DNA from: Aliidiomarina iranensis
GTDB taxonomy: Bacteria > Pseudomonadota > Gammaproteobacteria > Enterobacterales > Alteromonadaceae
Assembly (NCBI RefSeq): GCF_003987135.1
Contig: NZ_PIPJ01000006.1
Span: 79,118 to 143,117 of the forward strand
Length of the DNA stretch: 64,000 nucleotides
Reading direction: 5' to 3'
A program made the position numbers and the translations under genes. Below the pieces are notes generated by a model that was not told where the DNA came from, made no database searches, and saw nothing but the letters and a program-made list of their open reading frames with translations. Positions within the stretch are counted from its first letter, which is position 1, and each line of letters opens with the position of its first letter. Below, one piece after another: positions 29,547 to 39,154 of this stretch.

Positions 29547-30551
29547 TTATGTCTTATTCACTTTTCGTAACCAGCCGTGACGATCTTCGCGTTTACCCCA
29601 TTGAATTTCGTTTAATGTTTTTCGAAGTTTCAATGTTGTTGGCCCAGGCTCACCATTACCAATGTGATGTTCTTTACCTTCATGGATAAGTGTACCTACT
29701 GGTGCTAGAACTGCTGCTGTGCCGGATAATGCCGCTTCGCAACCGGGCTTTCCGGCGCGTTCCAATAACTCTTCTACGCTCAGGGTACGTTCTTGCACAT
29801 CCATACCGAAATCACGGGCTATGGTAAGAATGGAATCACGGGTAACGCCATGCAGAAACGATGAATCAAGTGCTTTAGTAATAATTTCGTTACCATCAAT
29901 TAAGATAAAGTTAGCTGCGCCGGTTTCTTGTACATCGCCTTGTGGGCAAAAGAGTACTTGGTCGGCTTGATATTGCTCTTTTGCCCGCAAAATCGGCCCC
30001 ATCGCACTGGCGTAGTTGCCGCCACTTTTAACCATACCCATGTGTGCGGCACAGCGCATGGCGTCTTCTTCGATTAACAACCGAAGTGCTACATCACCGC
30101 CAGAAAAGTAAGCACCCACTTGCGAGAAAAGAACGTAAAGCATTGAGCTATTAGAGGGCGAGGCGGCTTTGCCAATCGCGGCTTCGGTACCAATATGCGT
30201 GGGCCGGATATACATTGAACTAGGCGGAGCAGGAATATCATCGAGCACCTCCGCCAAGCCAGATAGAATCATTTTTTCTAGTAGCTCAGCGGGGAAATTG
30301 GGTAAATGCAGTAAGCTGCTACTTTGTTGCATGCGCGCAATGTTTCTATCCATGCGAAAAACATAGACAGAACCATCGTCATGTTTAAACGCCTTTAAGC
30401 CCTCGAAACATGTGCTGGCATAATGCAACACATGAGCGCCAGGGTGTAGTGATACACTATCACTACTCACCAACTTAGGTTTACTCCATGCGTTCTCTGC
30501 GAAAGTGGTATGCACCATGTTTGGCATGAACTGAGTACCGAATGCGGCCAT
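29547..30551 (-). CDS. ilvE: Branched-chain amino acid aminotransferase (class IV, BCAT type II)
   Basis: PLP enzyme for the last step of Leu, Ile and Val synthesis. 334 residues. CFEGLKAF, the PLP lysine in MVKSGGNYA, QETGAANF and SGTAAVLAPV mark the longer BCAT subgroup rather than E. coli-type IlvE (309 aa). It is divergent from ectA. The ATG lies after a short AT-rich leader. Confidence 0.9.
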   Translation of the reverse strand: MAAFGTQFMPNMVHTTFAENAWSKPKLVSSDSVSLHPGAHVLHYASTCFEGLKAFKHDDGSVYVFRMDRNIARMQQSSSLLHLPNFPAELLEKMILSGLAEVLDDIPAPPSSMYIRPTHIGTEAAIGKAASPSNSSMLYVLFSQVGAYFSGGDVALRLLIEEDAMRCAAHMGMVKSGGNYASAMGPILRAKEQYQADQVLFCPQGDVQETGAANFILIDGNEIITKALDSSFLHGVTRDSILTIARDFGMDVQERTLSVEELLERAGKPGCEAALSGTAAVLAPVGTLIHEGKEHHIGNGEPGPTTLKLRKTLNEIQWGKREDRHGWLRKVNKT

Positions 30552-30767
30552 TAGTTGTCCCTTCTCTATTACTAAAAATATGCCCGACCATACACTAAGT
30601 TTCTCTACGGCTGAACACCGAATATTGTTTTTAAATTCTAAAAAAATTCTCTTTATTCAGTTTTCGCCTTGAATTATCAGCAATTTCACCTAAGGTTTAT
30701 TGGGTAACAAAATTTAGTATCTCATTTATTTACTTATCGGATTTCAATGTTAGAAGACGAGGAAGTA

Positions 30768-31253
30768 ATGAAAATAGAACTAAGCGAACCCAAGCCTGAA
30801 GATGGGCTTGCGGTGAACCAGCTCGTTGCAGAAAACCCTCCTTTAGATCCAAACTCACTTTACTGCAATCTTTTGCAAACTACCCATTTTGCAAAAACTG
30901 GGATTGCTGCATGGCACGAAAATAGATTGGTAGGTTTTGTTTCCGGTTATATAAAACCGGAACAACCCGATACCTATTTTTTGTGGCAAGTTGTTGTGGG
31001 TGAAGCAGCTCGTGGGCAAGGATTAGCCAAACGCATGATCCAAGCTATTTTTGAGCGCACCACCCTTGCCAACGTAAAGTGGCTTGAAACCACAATTACC
31101 CCCGACAACCAAGCTTCACAGCGGTTGTTTCTATCATTGGCCCAAGCTTGGGAGGCAGAGGTGAATACTTCTGTTCTGTTTGACAAGCAAAAGCATTTTG
31201 GTGGCCAACATAACAGCGAAGAGCTCTATCGTATTGGGCCAATCGCTCTCTAA
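30768..31253 (+). CDS. ectA: L-2,4-diaminobutyrate acetyltransferase EctA
   Basis: Second step of ectoine synthesis: acetylates diaminobutyrate. 161 residues of GNAT fold with FLWQVVV and [10 protein letters not shown] (acetyl-CoA loop), and the family signatures [11 protein letters not shown] and [14 protein letters not shown] 30768 has GAGG 5 bases upstream; the earlier in-frame ATG (30747) has none. It is first of ectA-ectB-ectC-ask. In the 216 bases shared with ilvE I see no confident promoter. Confidence 0.94.
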   Translation: MKIELSEPKPEDGLAVNQLVAENPPLDPNSLYCNLLQTTHFAKTGIAAWHENRLVGFVSGYIKPEQPDTYFLWQVVVGEAARGQGLAKRMIQAIFERTTLANVKWLETTITPDNQASQRLFLSLAQAWEAEVNTSVLFDKQKHFGGQHNSEELYRIGPIAL

Positions 31254-31299
31254 TCTTTTTAATATCTATTTTTATGCTACTTATTTTATGGAGTATCAG

Positions 31300-32574
31300 A
31301 TGAATATTTTTGAAGAGCTAGAATCGGAAGTTCGTTCATATTCACGCTCATTTCCAACTGTATTTACCAGCGCAAAAAATGCGCGTTTACATAGCCGAGA
31401 TGGCAACTCTTACATTGATTTTCTGGCGGGCGCCGGAACGCTCAATTATGGCCACAACAATGATCATTTTAAGCAACCTCTTATTGATTACATTGAAAGC
31501 GATGGAATAACTCACGGTTTAGATATGTATACCGAGGCCAAAGAAGGTTTTCTCAATGCTTTAAACGAAATCATTTTAAAACCGAGAGACCTCGACTATA
31601 AGGTGCAATTTACCGGGCCTACAGGTACCAACGCAGTAGAAGTGGCTTTAAAAATAGCCCGTAAACACAAAGGCCGCACCGGTATTGTATCCTTCACCAA
31701 TGGGTATCATGGCTGCACCTTAGGCTCACAAGCGGTAACGGGTAATAAAGGCCAGCGGGCAGGCGCGGTGGTGTCGCTAGGCGATGTTACGCGCATTCCT
31801 TACGATGATTACGGTGATCAAAGTGAAGATTTCATGGGTTTGAAGCTGCTGGATCAAATGTTGAGTGACCCAGGCAGTGGCGTGGAAGTGCCGGCTGGCG
31901 TAATTGCAGAAACAGTGCAAGGTGAAGGTGGCCTGAATGCGGCACGGATAGAGTGGTTAAAAGAATTAGAGGCGTTGTGCCGCAAGCACGATATGTTGTT
32001 AATTATCGATGATATTCAAGCCGGTTGCGGCCGCACGGGTAGTTTCTTTAGTTTCGAACCGGCCGGAATCAAACCTGACATTGTTACCTTATCGAAATCT
32101 CTGAGTGGTTATGGCTTGCCGTTCGCTATTACCTTGCTGCGTCCGGATTTAGATGATTGGCAGCCGGCTGAACACAACGGCACTTTCCGTGGTAATAATT
32201 TGGCCTTCATTACCGCCCGTGTAGCTTTAGAAAAGTACTGGCAAGATGATGAATTAATGCGGGATGTAAAACAAAAAGGTGAATTCATTGGCCAACGCTT
32301 TAACGATATGGCAAAGCGCTTTTCTGGTGAACTGAAAGTTAAGGGCCGTGGCATGATGCGCGGTATTGAAGTTGAGAGCGGCGAAATTGCTGGGCAAATT
32401 TGCAAAGAAGCCTTTAGTAATGGTTTAGCGGTAGAAACCAGTGGCTCTTGGGGGCAGGTTGTAAAGTGCTTGTGTCCACTCACGATACCGATGGCGGATT
32501 TAAAAGAAGGTTTAGATATTTTAGAAAAAGCCTTCGCGAAAGTGTTGCCAGAGGCGAACGCACAAGCGAGCTGA
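31300..32574 (+). CDS. ectB: Diaminobutyrate-2-oxoglutarate transaminase EctB
   Basis: First committed ectoine step: converts aspartate semialdehyde to diaminobutyrate with PLP. 424 residues. [24 protein letters not shown], the PLP-binding [13 protein letters not shown] and the lysine in [10 protein letters not shown] (about residue 266) are all present. ATG 31300 has GGAG 6 bases upstream; the frame is open 40 codons further back, overlapping ectA. A gap of 167 bases without a gene follows before ectC. Confidence 0.95.
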   Translation: MNIFEELESEVRSYSRSFPTVFTSAKNARLHSRDGNSYIDFLAGAGTLNYGHNNDHFKQPLIDYIESDGITHGLDMYTEAKEGFLNALNEIILKPRDLDYKVQFTGPTGTNAVEVALKIARKHKGRTGIVSFTNGYHGCTLGSQAVTGNKGQRAGAVVSLGDVTRIPYDDYGDQSEDFMGLKLLDQMLSDPGSGVEVPAGVIAETVQGEGGLNAARIEWLKELEALCRKHDMLLIIDDIQAGCGRTGSFFSFEPAGIKPDIVTLSKSLSGYGLPFAITLLRPDLDDWQPAEHNGTFRGNNLAFITARVALEKYWQDDELMRDVKQKGEFIGQRFNDMAKRFSGELKVKGRGMMRGIEVESGEIAGQICKEAFSNGLAVETSGSWGQVVKCLCPLTIPMADLKEGLDILEKAFAKVLPEANAQAS

Positions 32575-32741
32575 GTTAATAGGCGAGTTAAAGCACTCTA
32601 AGTGACGAATTGATTTTATAAATTAGCTTCCTTTTTTGGTACCTTTAGTTGGGAAATTCTGATTACCCTAAGGCTTTATGAATTCCCTGCGAGAAAGAAT
32701 TAGATAGAGGATTTGCAAAGAGGAATTGAGGAGAAAAATAA

Positions 32742-33140
32742 ATGATTGTAAGAACACTTGAAGAATGCCGTAATTCGAATCGCAAAGTAGATGGCGAAAC
32801 ATGGAACAGTGTGCGGATGTCGTTAAAAGACGACAACATGGGCTACTCTTTTCATATCACTACTATTTATGCGAATACGGAAACGCCAATTCACTATAAG
32901 AATCATCTAGAAACAGTTTACTGCATTTCTGGTGAGGGCTCTATTCTCGATAAAGCTACGGGTATTGAACATCCTATTCACCCCGGCACGGTATATATGC
33001 TCAACAATAATGATGATCACATATTAAAAGCAAAATCAGAGTTGCAAATGGCGTGTGTTTTTAATCCACCTTTAAACGGCAAAGAAACTCACGGGCCAGA
33101 CGGTGCTTACCCCTTAGAAGCTGAGGCGGTAAACGATTAA
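32742..33140 (+). CDS. ectC: Ectoine synthase EctC
   Basis: Cyclises N-gamma-acetyl-diaminobutyrate to ectoine; a cupin-fold iron enzyme. 132 residues. [16 protein letters not shown] carries the cupin metal ligands and [12 protein letters not shown] is diagnostic. The ATG follows GAGGAG. Confidence 0.95.
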   Translation: MIVRTLEECRNSNRKVDGETWNSVRMSLKDDNMGYSFHITTIYANTETPIHYKNHLETVYCISGEGSILDKATGIEHPIHPGTVYMLNNNDDHILKAKSELQMACVFNPPLNGKETHGPDGAYPLEAEAVND

Positions 33141-33206
33141 CGGGAGCTGACGAACGCTGACCTAACCATCACTCTGTAGTTTCAACACAGAATTGGAGGA
33201 TACGGT

Positions 33207-34646
33207 ATGCAAGCCCATACAGTAGAAAAGATAGGTGGTACATCGATGAGCGATTATGCCGCTGTGCGCGATAATATTATTGGTGTGCAGCGTTCGCATG
33301 ATGAGCTCTATAACCGAGTGTTTGTAGTTTCTGCATACTCAGGCATGACCAACTTGCTATTAGAGAATCAAAGCACGAATAAGCCCGGGGTGTACGCGCT
33401 ATTTGCGAATGATGACTCGGATTGGGAATGGAATGAAAGATTAAGTGATGTAGCACGTGCCATGCATGAACATAATGAGAAGTTGTTCGAGCAAGAACAT
33501 TTACGCAAGCAAGCTGATCAGCTAGTGACGGAGCGAGTGGAAGGGATTCGTACTTGCTTGTTAGATTTGCAGCGTGTTTGTTCCTATGGCCATTTTCAGA
33601 TTGATGAGTATCTCTCAACAGTTCGAGAGATGTTAGCTGGCTTAGGCGAGGCAAACAGTGCCTTTAATACAGTACTGCTTCTACAAGCCGAGGGTGTAAA
33701 TGCTCGCTTTGTCGATCTCACCGGTTGGCGTGAAGCTGAAAATATGTCACTCAACGAGAAAATCGAAACGGTTTTAGGAAAGTATGATTTCAGTAAGGAA
33801 ATGCTTATCGTCACCGGCTATGCCCAGTGTAAAGAGGCTTTGTTGAGTACTTTCGGCCGTGGCTATAGTGAAATTACTTTTAGTAAAATTGCTGAGCTTA
33901 CTGGTGCGAGAGAAGCGGTGATTCACAAGGAATACCACCTATCCTCTGCGGATCCTAAAGTAGTTGGTGCGGAAGCAGTGCAGCCCATAGGGCGCACCAA
34001 CTATGATGTGGCTGATCAATTATCGCTGATTGGTATGGAAGCGATTCATCCGAAATCGGCACGAGGGTTGAGGCAGAAAGATATTCCGCTGCGGGTAAAG
34101 AATACCTTTCAACCTGATCATGATGGCACGCTTATTACCAATGATTACAAGAGTGAGAGCCCTTGTGTAGAAATTGTGGCGGGTAAGCGTCGAATATTTG
34201 CGCTCGATATTTTCGATCAAGATATGGCCGGTGAACAAACTCACTTTCTAAATATTCAACAGTTGGTAGCTGATTGTGATGTACCTTTATTAGCCCGAGA
34301 GCACAATGCCAACACGGTTACATTGTACATTCCAAGTGGTTTAGATGCCGTGAACCGGCTCAAGAAATATCTGAAGAAGCACTACCCCGAGGCAGATATT
34401 ACGAGCCGCAAGGTGGCTATTATTTCGGTTATTGGTAGTGATATGAATGTACCGGGTATTCTAGCGGATGTGAGCAACTCACTGGCCGATAGCGAAATTA
34501 TAATATTAGCCATGCAACAAGGGATGCGGCAAGTAGATATTCGTGTAGTGGTGAATGACGAGGACTATGAACCGGCTCTTTGCGCATTGCATCAACGGTT
34601 CTTTGGCGTCAACGATAACGCTAAGCGAGCGGCTGAACTCGCTTAG
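33207..34646 (+). CDS. ask: Aspartate kinase of the ectoine type (Ask_Ect)
   Basis: Phosphorylates aspartate to supply the ectoine pathway. 479 residues: the N-terminal KIGGTSM kinase motif, a kinase domain to about residue 300, and two ACT regulatory domains after about 340 (ISVIGSDM...VPGIL). The ectoine-linked form is known to escape the usual lysine/threonine feedback, so it commits carbon to the osmolyte. TTGGAGG lies upstream of the ATG. Its last ten codons also form the terminator hairpin. No ectD or ectR is seen nearby. Confidence 0.93.
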   Translation: MQAHTVEKIGGTSMSDYAAVRDNIIGVQRSHDELYNRVFVVSAYSGMTNLLLENQSTNKPGVYALFANDDSDWEWNERLSDVARAMHEHNEKLFEQEHLRKQADQLVTERVEGIRTCLLDLQRVCSYGHFQIDEYLSTVREMLAGLGEANSAFNTVLLLQAEGVNARFVDLTGWREAENMSLNEKIETVLGKYDFSKEMLIVTGYAQCKEALLSTFGRGYSEITFSKIAELTGAREAVIHKEYHLSSADPKVVGAEAVQPIGRTNYDVADQLSLIGMEAIHPKSARGLRQKDIPLRVKNTFQPDHDGTLITNDYKSESPCVEIVAGKRRIFALDIFDQDMAGEQTHFLNIQQLVADCDVPLLAREHNANTVTLYIPSGLDAVNRLKKYLKKHYPEADITSRKVAIISVIGSDMNVPGILADVSNSLADSEIIILAMQQGMRQVDIRVVVNDEDYEPALCALHQRFFGVNDNAKRAAELA

Positions 34647-34653
34647 CGTTTTT
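34617..34653 (+). terminator. Terminator overlapping the 3' end of ask
   Basis: A 13-bp perfect stem AACGCTAAGCGAG / CTCGCTTAGCGTT, 8-base loop, then T residues. The stop codon of ask (34644-34646) lies inside the 3' arm, so the end of the coding sequence doubles as the terminator of the ectoine operon. Confidence 0.93.
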
Positions 34654-34677
34654 CAGTTTATAAAGTTGATTATTGAG

Positions 34678-35293
34678 TTATTCACCGAGGCCGTCATTTA
34701 CGGCCTCGATCCATTGATTAATCCGCTGCTCAAGGATGGGTAAGGGTAAAGAACCACCGCCTAATACAGTATCGTGAAAGGCTCGGATATCGAAGCGGTC
34801 ACCAAGCTCAGCTTCTGCTTGGGCACGTAATTCTTGGATTCTCAGCATACCTATTTTATAAGCCGTAGCTTGCCCTGGCATTACTAAATAGCGTTGCACT
34901 TCTGCCCGCACAGAGCCCTCCGTAATGGGCGTGTTTTCAAGGAAGTAGGCTACAGCTTCATCTTCATTCCAACCGAGTGCAAGCATGCCGGTATCGACAA
35001 CCAAACGCACCGCGCGCCAAATTTCCGCAGTTAAGCGGCAAAAATCAGAATAATCATCCCGATGTATTCGGGTATAGGAATTGTTCGTCGGCACGAACAA
35101 AATCAAAAAATTCCTGAAGGCTACCGGTAAAACCAACGCGCTCTTGAATAGCGCGCATTTCTTCTTGAATCCGTGCTACCTCATCGATGCCGATGCGATG
35201 AATTTCTTCGGCACTAAAGTCGTTCAGGCGGTCGTACTGGTCTTTTCGGCCAAGCATGGTTAATTGCATGGGCGGCAGTTCAGGCAGCATCAA
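34678..35293 (-). pseudogene. Remnant of a DUF885 family peptidase
   Basis: Two overlapping reading frames in different phases hold separate pieces of one DUF885 protein. 35293-35054 encodes the piece with EEIHRIGIDEVARIQEEM and FLYPNT. The second (from about 35050 down to 34678) resumes at DYSDFCRLTAEIWRA and runs to a normal C-terminus (GQATAYKIGM, RAFHDTVLGGG). In intact members about 150 residues, including the HE-x-x-PGHH metal site, lie between these points, so a frameshifting internal deletion removed the active site. The N-terminal half is also missing. At the joint is an inverted repeat CCCGA/TCGGG (35058-35072). Confidence 0.8.
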
Positions 35294-35493
35294 GGCAGCT
35301 ATTGCAAAGGCGAAATATCGCTATTATCTAAAAAGTCAACACAGTGATATACTGGTAAGCAAAGTTATACTGAAACTTAAAGCGCTATTTCGAAGAAAAA
35401 AACGACCTCGAATAGGTGCTATCAAGAGCTGTACTCAATTTAAGAGTTATCAGTGATACAACATTAAAAAGAAGAGAACATATTATTAGCAAA

Positions 35494-37866
35494 ATGAATG
35501 AAAACACCCCAGAGCAACCACAACATGATGTTGAAATTCCTTCTCGGGATGAAATGTTAGAAGTGGTTAAAAATGCGCTTAAGCCGGTAGCCTACCAGGA
35601 TATGTTAAGCCATTTTAAATTAACCGATGAGCGGCAGCACATTGGGGTGAAAAGGCGGCTGCGGGCAATGGAACGCGATGGCCAACTCGTATATACCCGC
35701 AACGATTCTTATGGTTTACCTGAGCGCATGGATTTGCAGAAAGGCGAAGTTATTGGGCATCGTGATGGTTTTGGCTTTGTGCGTTTAGATGAAGGTGGGC
35801 CAGATTTGTTTCTACCATTTCATCAGATGCAAACCGTGATGCACGGTGACCGGGTGTTAGTTAAAGCTGGCACTGCTGATGCGAAAGGGCGCAAAGAAGG
35901 TAGGATAGTAAGAACACTAAACGACGAAGTTCGGCAAATTGTTGGTCGTTATTTCTTTGAAAATGGTATTGCGCTTGTGGTGCCCGATGATACGCGGGTT
36001 AGCCAAGATTTAATTATTCAGCCAGAGCACACTAATGGTGCTCGGCATGGTCAGATTGTGGTTGCGGAGATTATTTCTCGGCCAAGCCGACGTTCATCGC
36101 CCCTAGCGAAAATAGTAGAAATTATCGGCGACCACATGGCGCCTGGTATGGAGATCGAAGTGGCGATTCGCGAGCACAATATTCCTCACGAATGGCCAGC
36201 AGCGGTAGAGCAAGAGGCAAAATCAATTCCAGCAGAAGTGCCGGATGCCGATAAAAAAGGCCGGGTTGATCTGCGCCGCTTACCGCTGGTAACTATTGAT
36301 GGTGAAGATGCACGCGATTTTGATGACGCTGTGTTCTGCCAACCGGATGACAAAGGTTATCGCTTGTGGGTAGCTATTGCTGATGTTAGCCATTACGTAA
36401 GGCCGGGTAACGGGCTCGATCGTGAAGCGCTGAGCCGAGGTAACTCGGTGTATTTCCCAAATCATGTAATACCAATGTTGCCAGAAGCACTTTCGAATGG
36501 TTTGTGCTCGCTGAATCCGCAAGTTGATAGATTATGCATGGTGGCCGAAATGGTAATCGGCCCGCGTGGAAAATTACTAGAATCGAGTTTCTATCCGGCC
36601 TTGATGAACTCTCACGCGCGCCTCACTTATACAAAAGTAGCTGCTATTTTAGACGGTGATAAGGAGCTTCGTAGCGAATATCACGCCGTAGTTCCGCATA
36701 TTGAAAATCTTCAAAAATTATACAAGGTTTTGCGTGCCAGCAGAGAGCGCCGTGGGGCGATTGATTTTGACACAGTAGAAACTCGATTTATTTTCAATGC
36801 TGAACGAAAGATTGAACGGATAGAGCCAGTTCATCGCAATCAAGCTCACATGTTGATTGAAGAATGTATGATCATGGCGAATGTGGCTACGGCCAACTTT
36901 GTAGAAAAGAACAAAGGTGCGGCGCTATTTCGCGTGCATGATTTACCCGATGAAGATCGCTTAATGGCATTTCGCATGGTACTCGGGGAAATGGGCCTCA
37001 CGATGCCGATGCGCGATGAGCCTGCGCCTGCTGATTTTGGTGAGGTGCTCAAGCAAGTGGCTGAGCGGCCAGATAAAGAACTAATTCAAACCATGTTACT
37101 GCGCTCTTTACAGCAAGCCATATACACCGTAGAAAACCGCGGCCATTTCGGCTTAGCATTGAAAGCATATGCGCATTTTACCTCACCTATTCGCCGCTAC
37201 CCCGATTTGGTGTTACACCGAGAAATTAAACGTATTCTGGCCAAGAAACACCCCGGAATGCCGGGTTTAGAGGGGGCCCATCACTATGAACCGAAGCAGT
37301 TAGCAGAACTAGGCCCTCATTGCTCGCAAACAGAACGACGTGCCGATGAAGCTACTCGTCAGGTTGATGAGTGGTTGAAATGTGAATTCATGCAAGATCA
37401 TGTAGGTGATGAATTCGAGGGGGTTATTTCGGCAGTAACTAATTTTGGTTTGTTTGTGCGCTTAAGCGATTACATGATTGATGGCTTGGTGCATATCTCG
37501 AACTTGAAGAGTGAGTATTACCATTTTGATGCTGAGCGCCACCTTTTGATCGGTGAATCGAGTGGCAGTGTTTATCGCTTGGGTGACAAAGCGCGTGTGA
37601 AAGTAGCCGCTGTGAATTTGGATGAGCGGAAAATTGATTTCGAGTTGCTGCACGTAGAGCAAACCTCGGATGCGTTGGCGCCGAAACGTCGTGTTAAGCA
37701 AAAGCATTCAGAAAAACGCGGGCCCGGAGGCGGTGCAAATAAAAACCGAGGCCGTGGAAAACCCAAAGCTAGAGGCACGAGTAGTAGTAAAAAGCCTGCT
37801 GGTAAAGCCAGTGGGAAGCCCAAATCTGGAAAGAAATCTGCAACTAGGAAGAAACGTTCGCGATGA
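35494..37866 (+). CDS. rnr: Ribonuclease R
   Basis: Processive 3'-5' exoribonuclease able to unwind structured RNA. 790 residues from ATG 35494. A winged-helix N-terminus (about 15-80) is followed by cold-shock OB domains, the RNB catalytic domain with DGEDARDFDDAV (metal aspartates), HFTSPIRRYPD, an S1 domain (about 625-710) and a basic KR/G-rich tail. The start is uncertain: no good ribosome site precedes 35494, and the frame stays open to 35416. The stop overlaps the rlmB ATG. Confidence 0.93.
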   Translation: MNENTPEQPQHDVEIPSRDEMLEVVKNALKPVAYQDMLSHFKLTDERQHIGVKRRLRAMERDGQLVYTRNDSYGLPERMDLQKGEVIGHRDGFGFVRLDEGGPDLFLPFHQMQTVMHGDRVLVKAGTADAKGRKEGRIVRTLNDEVRQIVGRYFFENGIALVVPDDTRVSQDLIIQPEHTNGARHGQIVVAEIISRPSRRSSPLAKIVEIIGDHMAPGMEIEVAIREHNIPHEWPAAVEQEAKSIPAEVPDADKKGRVDLRRLPLVTIDGEDARDFDDAVFCQPDDKGYRLWVAIADVSHYVRPGNGLDREALSRGNSVYFPNHVIPMLPEALSNGLCSLNPQVDRLCMVAEMVIGPRGKLLESSFYPALMNSHARLTYTKVAAILDGDKELRSEYHAVVPHIENLQKLYKVLRASRERRGAIDFDTVETRFIFNAERKIERIEPVHRNQAHMLIEECMIMANVATANFVEKNKGAALFRVHDLPDEDRLMAFRMVLGEMGLTMPMRDEPAPADFGEVLKQVAERPDKELIQTMLLRSLQQAIYTVENRGHFGLALKAYAHFTSPIRRYPDLVLHREIKRILAKKHPGMPGLEGAHHYEPKQLAELGPHCSQTERRADEATRQVDEWLKCEFMQDHVGDEFEGVISAVTNFGLFVRLSDYMIDGLVHISNLKSEYYHFDAERHLLIGESSGSVYRLGDKARVKVAAVNLDERKIDFELLHVEQTSDALAPKRRVKQKHSEKRGPGGGANKNRGRGKPKARGTSSSKKPAGKASGKPKSGKKSATRKKRSR

Positions 37867-38612
37867 GTAAAAGTGAAAGTGTATTTGGTATCCATTCGGT
37901 AAGTGCTTTGTTACAACATGCGCCCGAGCGAGCATTAGAATTATTTGTCCAAAAAGATCGCGATGATCCGGCAATTCAAGAGATTGTGAAAGCGGCTCGT
38001 CAGGCTGGGGTTCGGCCGCAGTTTTGCCAACGTAAAACCCTTGATGATCGGGTACAGGAAGGCACTCATCAAGGGGTGTTGCTGATTGTAACGCCGGGTC
38101 GAGTGTATCAAGAAAATGATTTGCCAGAGCTGGCGCAAAAAGCCGGGCAAAAAGCTTTGTTTCTAGTGCTCGACCAAGTAACTGATCCGCACAACTTAGG
38201 TGCATGTTTACGCACCGCTGATGCGGCCGCGGTGACTGCAGTAATTGTGCCCAAAGATAGAGCCGCAAGCTTGAATGCTACGGTGCGTAAAGTAGCAAGC
38301 GGCGCGGCGGAAATTGTGCCTTTAGTTACAGCTACGAACTTGGCTCGGGCGATTCGTATTTTAAAAGATGAAGGCGTTTGGGTTACCGGTACCGCGGGCG
38401 AAGCCACGGCAACCTTATATGAAAACAAGTTTATCGGCCCTGTAGCCTTAGTGATGGGTGCTGAAGGCGCTGGGATGCGCAGGCTCACGCGTGAATTGTG
38501 TGATGATTTAATCGCCATTCCACTTGCAGGAACCGTGAGTAGCTTGAATGTGTCAGTTGCGGCTGGTGTATGTTTGTTCGAAGTTGTACGGCAACGAAAC
38601 GCCGCGAAATAA
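37863..38612 (+). CDS. rlmB: 23S rRNA (guanosine-2251-2'-O)-methyltransferase RlmB
   Basis: SPOUT methyltransferase modifying the ribosomal P loop. 249 residues. An N-terminal substrate-binding domain (FGIHSVSALL) is followed by the trefoil-knot domain with NLGACLRTADA, ALVMGAEGAGM and IPLAGTVSSLNVSVA. It overlaps rnr by four bases (ATGA), the same rnr-rlmB order as in E. coli. Confidence 0.94.
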   Translation: MSKSESVFGIHSVSALLQHAPERALELFVQKDRDDPAIQEIVKAARQAGVRPQFCQRKTLDDRVQEGTHQGVLLIVTPGRVYQENDLPELAQKAGQKALFLVLDQVTDPHNLGACLRTADAAAVTAVIVPKDRAASLNATVRKVASGAAEIVPLVTATNLARAIRILKDEGVWVTGTAGEATATLYENKFIGPVALVMGAEGAGMRRLTRELCDDLIAIPLAGTVSSLNVSVAAGVCLFEVVRQRNAAK

Positions 38613-38622
38613 GGCTTTAGCT

Positions 38623-39033
38623 GTGTTGAAGAAAATCTTACCTTTGCTGTTGATCGGTGTAGCTGTGTTGCTGTTCGCGGTGATGTCTTGGTTCGGTTCC
38701 ACAAACCTATCTGAAGGGCAGTTTCGCCCACCAATTGGGTTGGAAATGGAATATACCGAGAGTGATCGGATGCAAAAGCGCATCGCTGATGACATCCTGT
38801 ATCGCATGAAAACTCACCACGAGTACCGTTTAGCAACCACTCAAAGCGATGAAGCCATCACAACGGTAGTGATAAATATCCAACGCATTGATAACGACAA
38901 CATTAAGATAATCGCTTCTGTTGGTGGTCAACCCATTGTGGTGGAAGGCCCAGCGGAGGTTGCCTTAAGCCTCTCAGGAAAAGTGTTTACACTGGTAAAT
39001 AACGCATTATCAGGCCTTGTTATCGCTGGTTAG
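38623..39033 (+). CDS. Small membrane-anchored protein of unknown function
   Basis: Not recognised. 136 residues from GTG 38623, which has AAGG 8 bases upstream; the frame also opens inside rlmB, but that part is antisense to its reading phase and unlikely. A single hydrophobic helix (about residues 4-22, LPLLLIGVAVLLFAVMSWF) is followed by a soluble alpha/beta region rich in Ile/Val. Likely anchored in the inner membrane facing the periplasm. The promoter of the rpsF operon overlaps its last codons. Confidence 0.65.
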   Translation: MLKKILPLLLIGVAVLLFAVMSWFGSTNLSEGQFRPPIGLEMEYTESDRMQKRIADDILYRMKTHHEYRLATTQSDEAITTVVINIQRIDNDNIKIIASVGGQPIVVEGPAEVALSLSGKVFTLVNNALSGLVIAG

Positions 39034-39045
39034 TTCGCGTACAAT
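39017..39045 (+). promoter_or_regulatory. Candidate promoter of the rpsF operon
   Basis: -35 TTGTTA (39017-39022), 17-base spacer, -10 TACAAT (39040-39045), overlapping the end of the upstream gene. Confidence 0.5.
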
Positions 39046-39098
39046 TCGCCGGCTTGAATCAGCCCAACTAACTATTTAAAGTTAATTTCAAGTTCCTT

Positions 39099-39133
39099 GC
39101 CTACATGTCAGCCGGGCTGAGCTGAACCTAGGC
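39099..39133 (+). promoter_or_regulatory. Candidate S6:S18 binding leader before rpsF
   Basis: Outer helix GCCTA/TAGGC (39099-39103 with 39129-39133) encloses an inner hairpin GTCAGC...GCTGAAC that exposes a CCG. A leader with a CCG in a bulge or loop, bound by the S6:S18 dimer, is known ahead of rpsF in many bacteria; that this is the same element is inference from position and the CCG. Confidence 0.4.
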
Positions 39134-39154
39134 TTTAATCCATAAGGAGCAATT

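Noticed and set aside
38108..38836. 242-codon minus-strand frame opposite rlmB
   Set aside because: Antisense shadow of rlmB and the next gene, with Thr/Ser/Ala-rich composition and no start signal.
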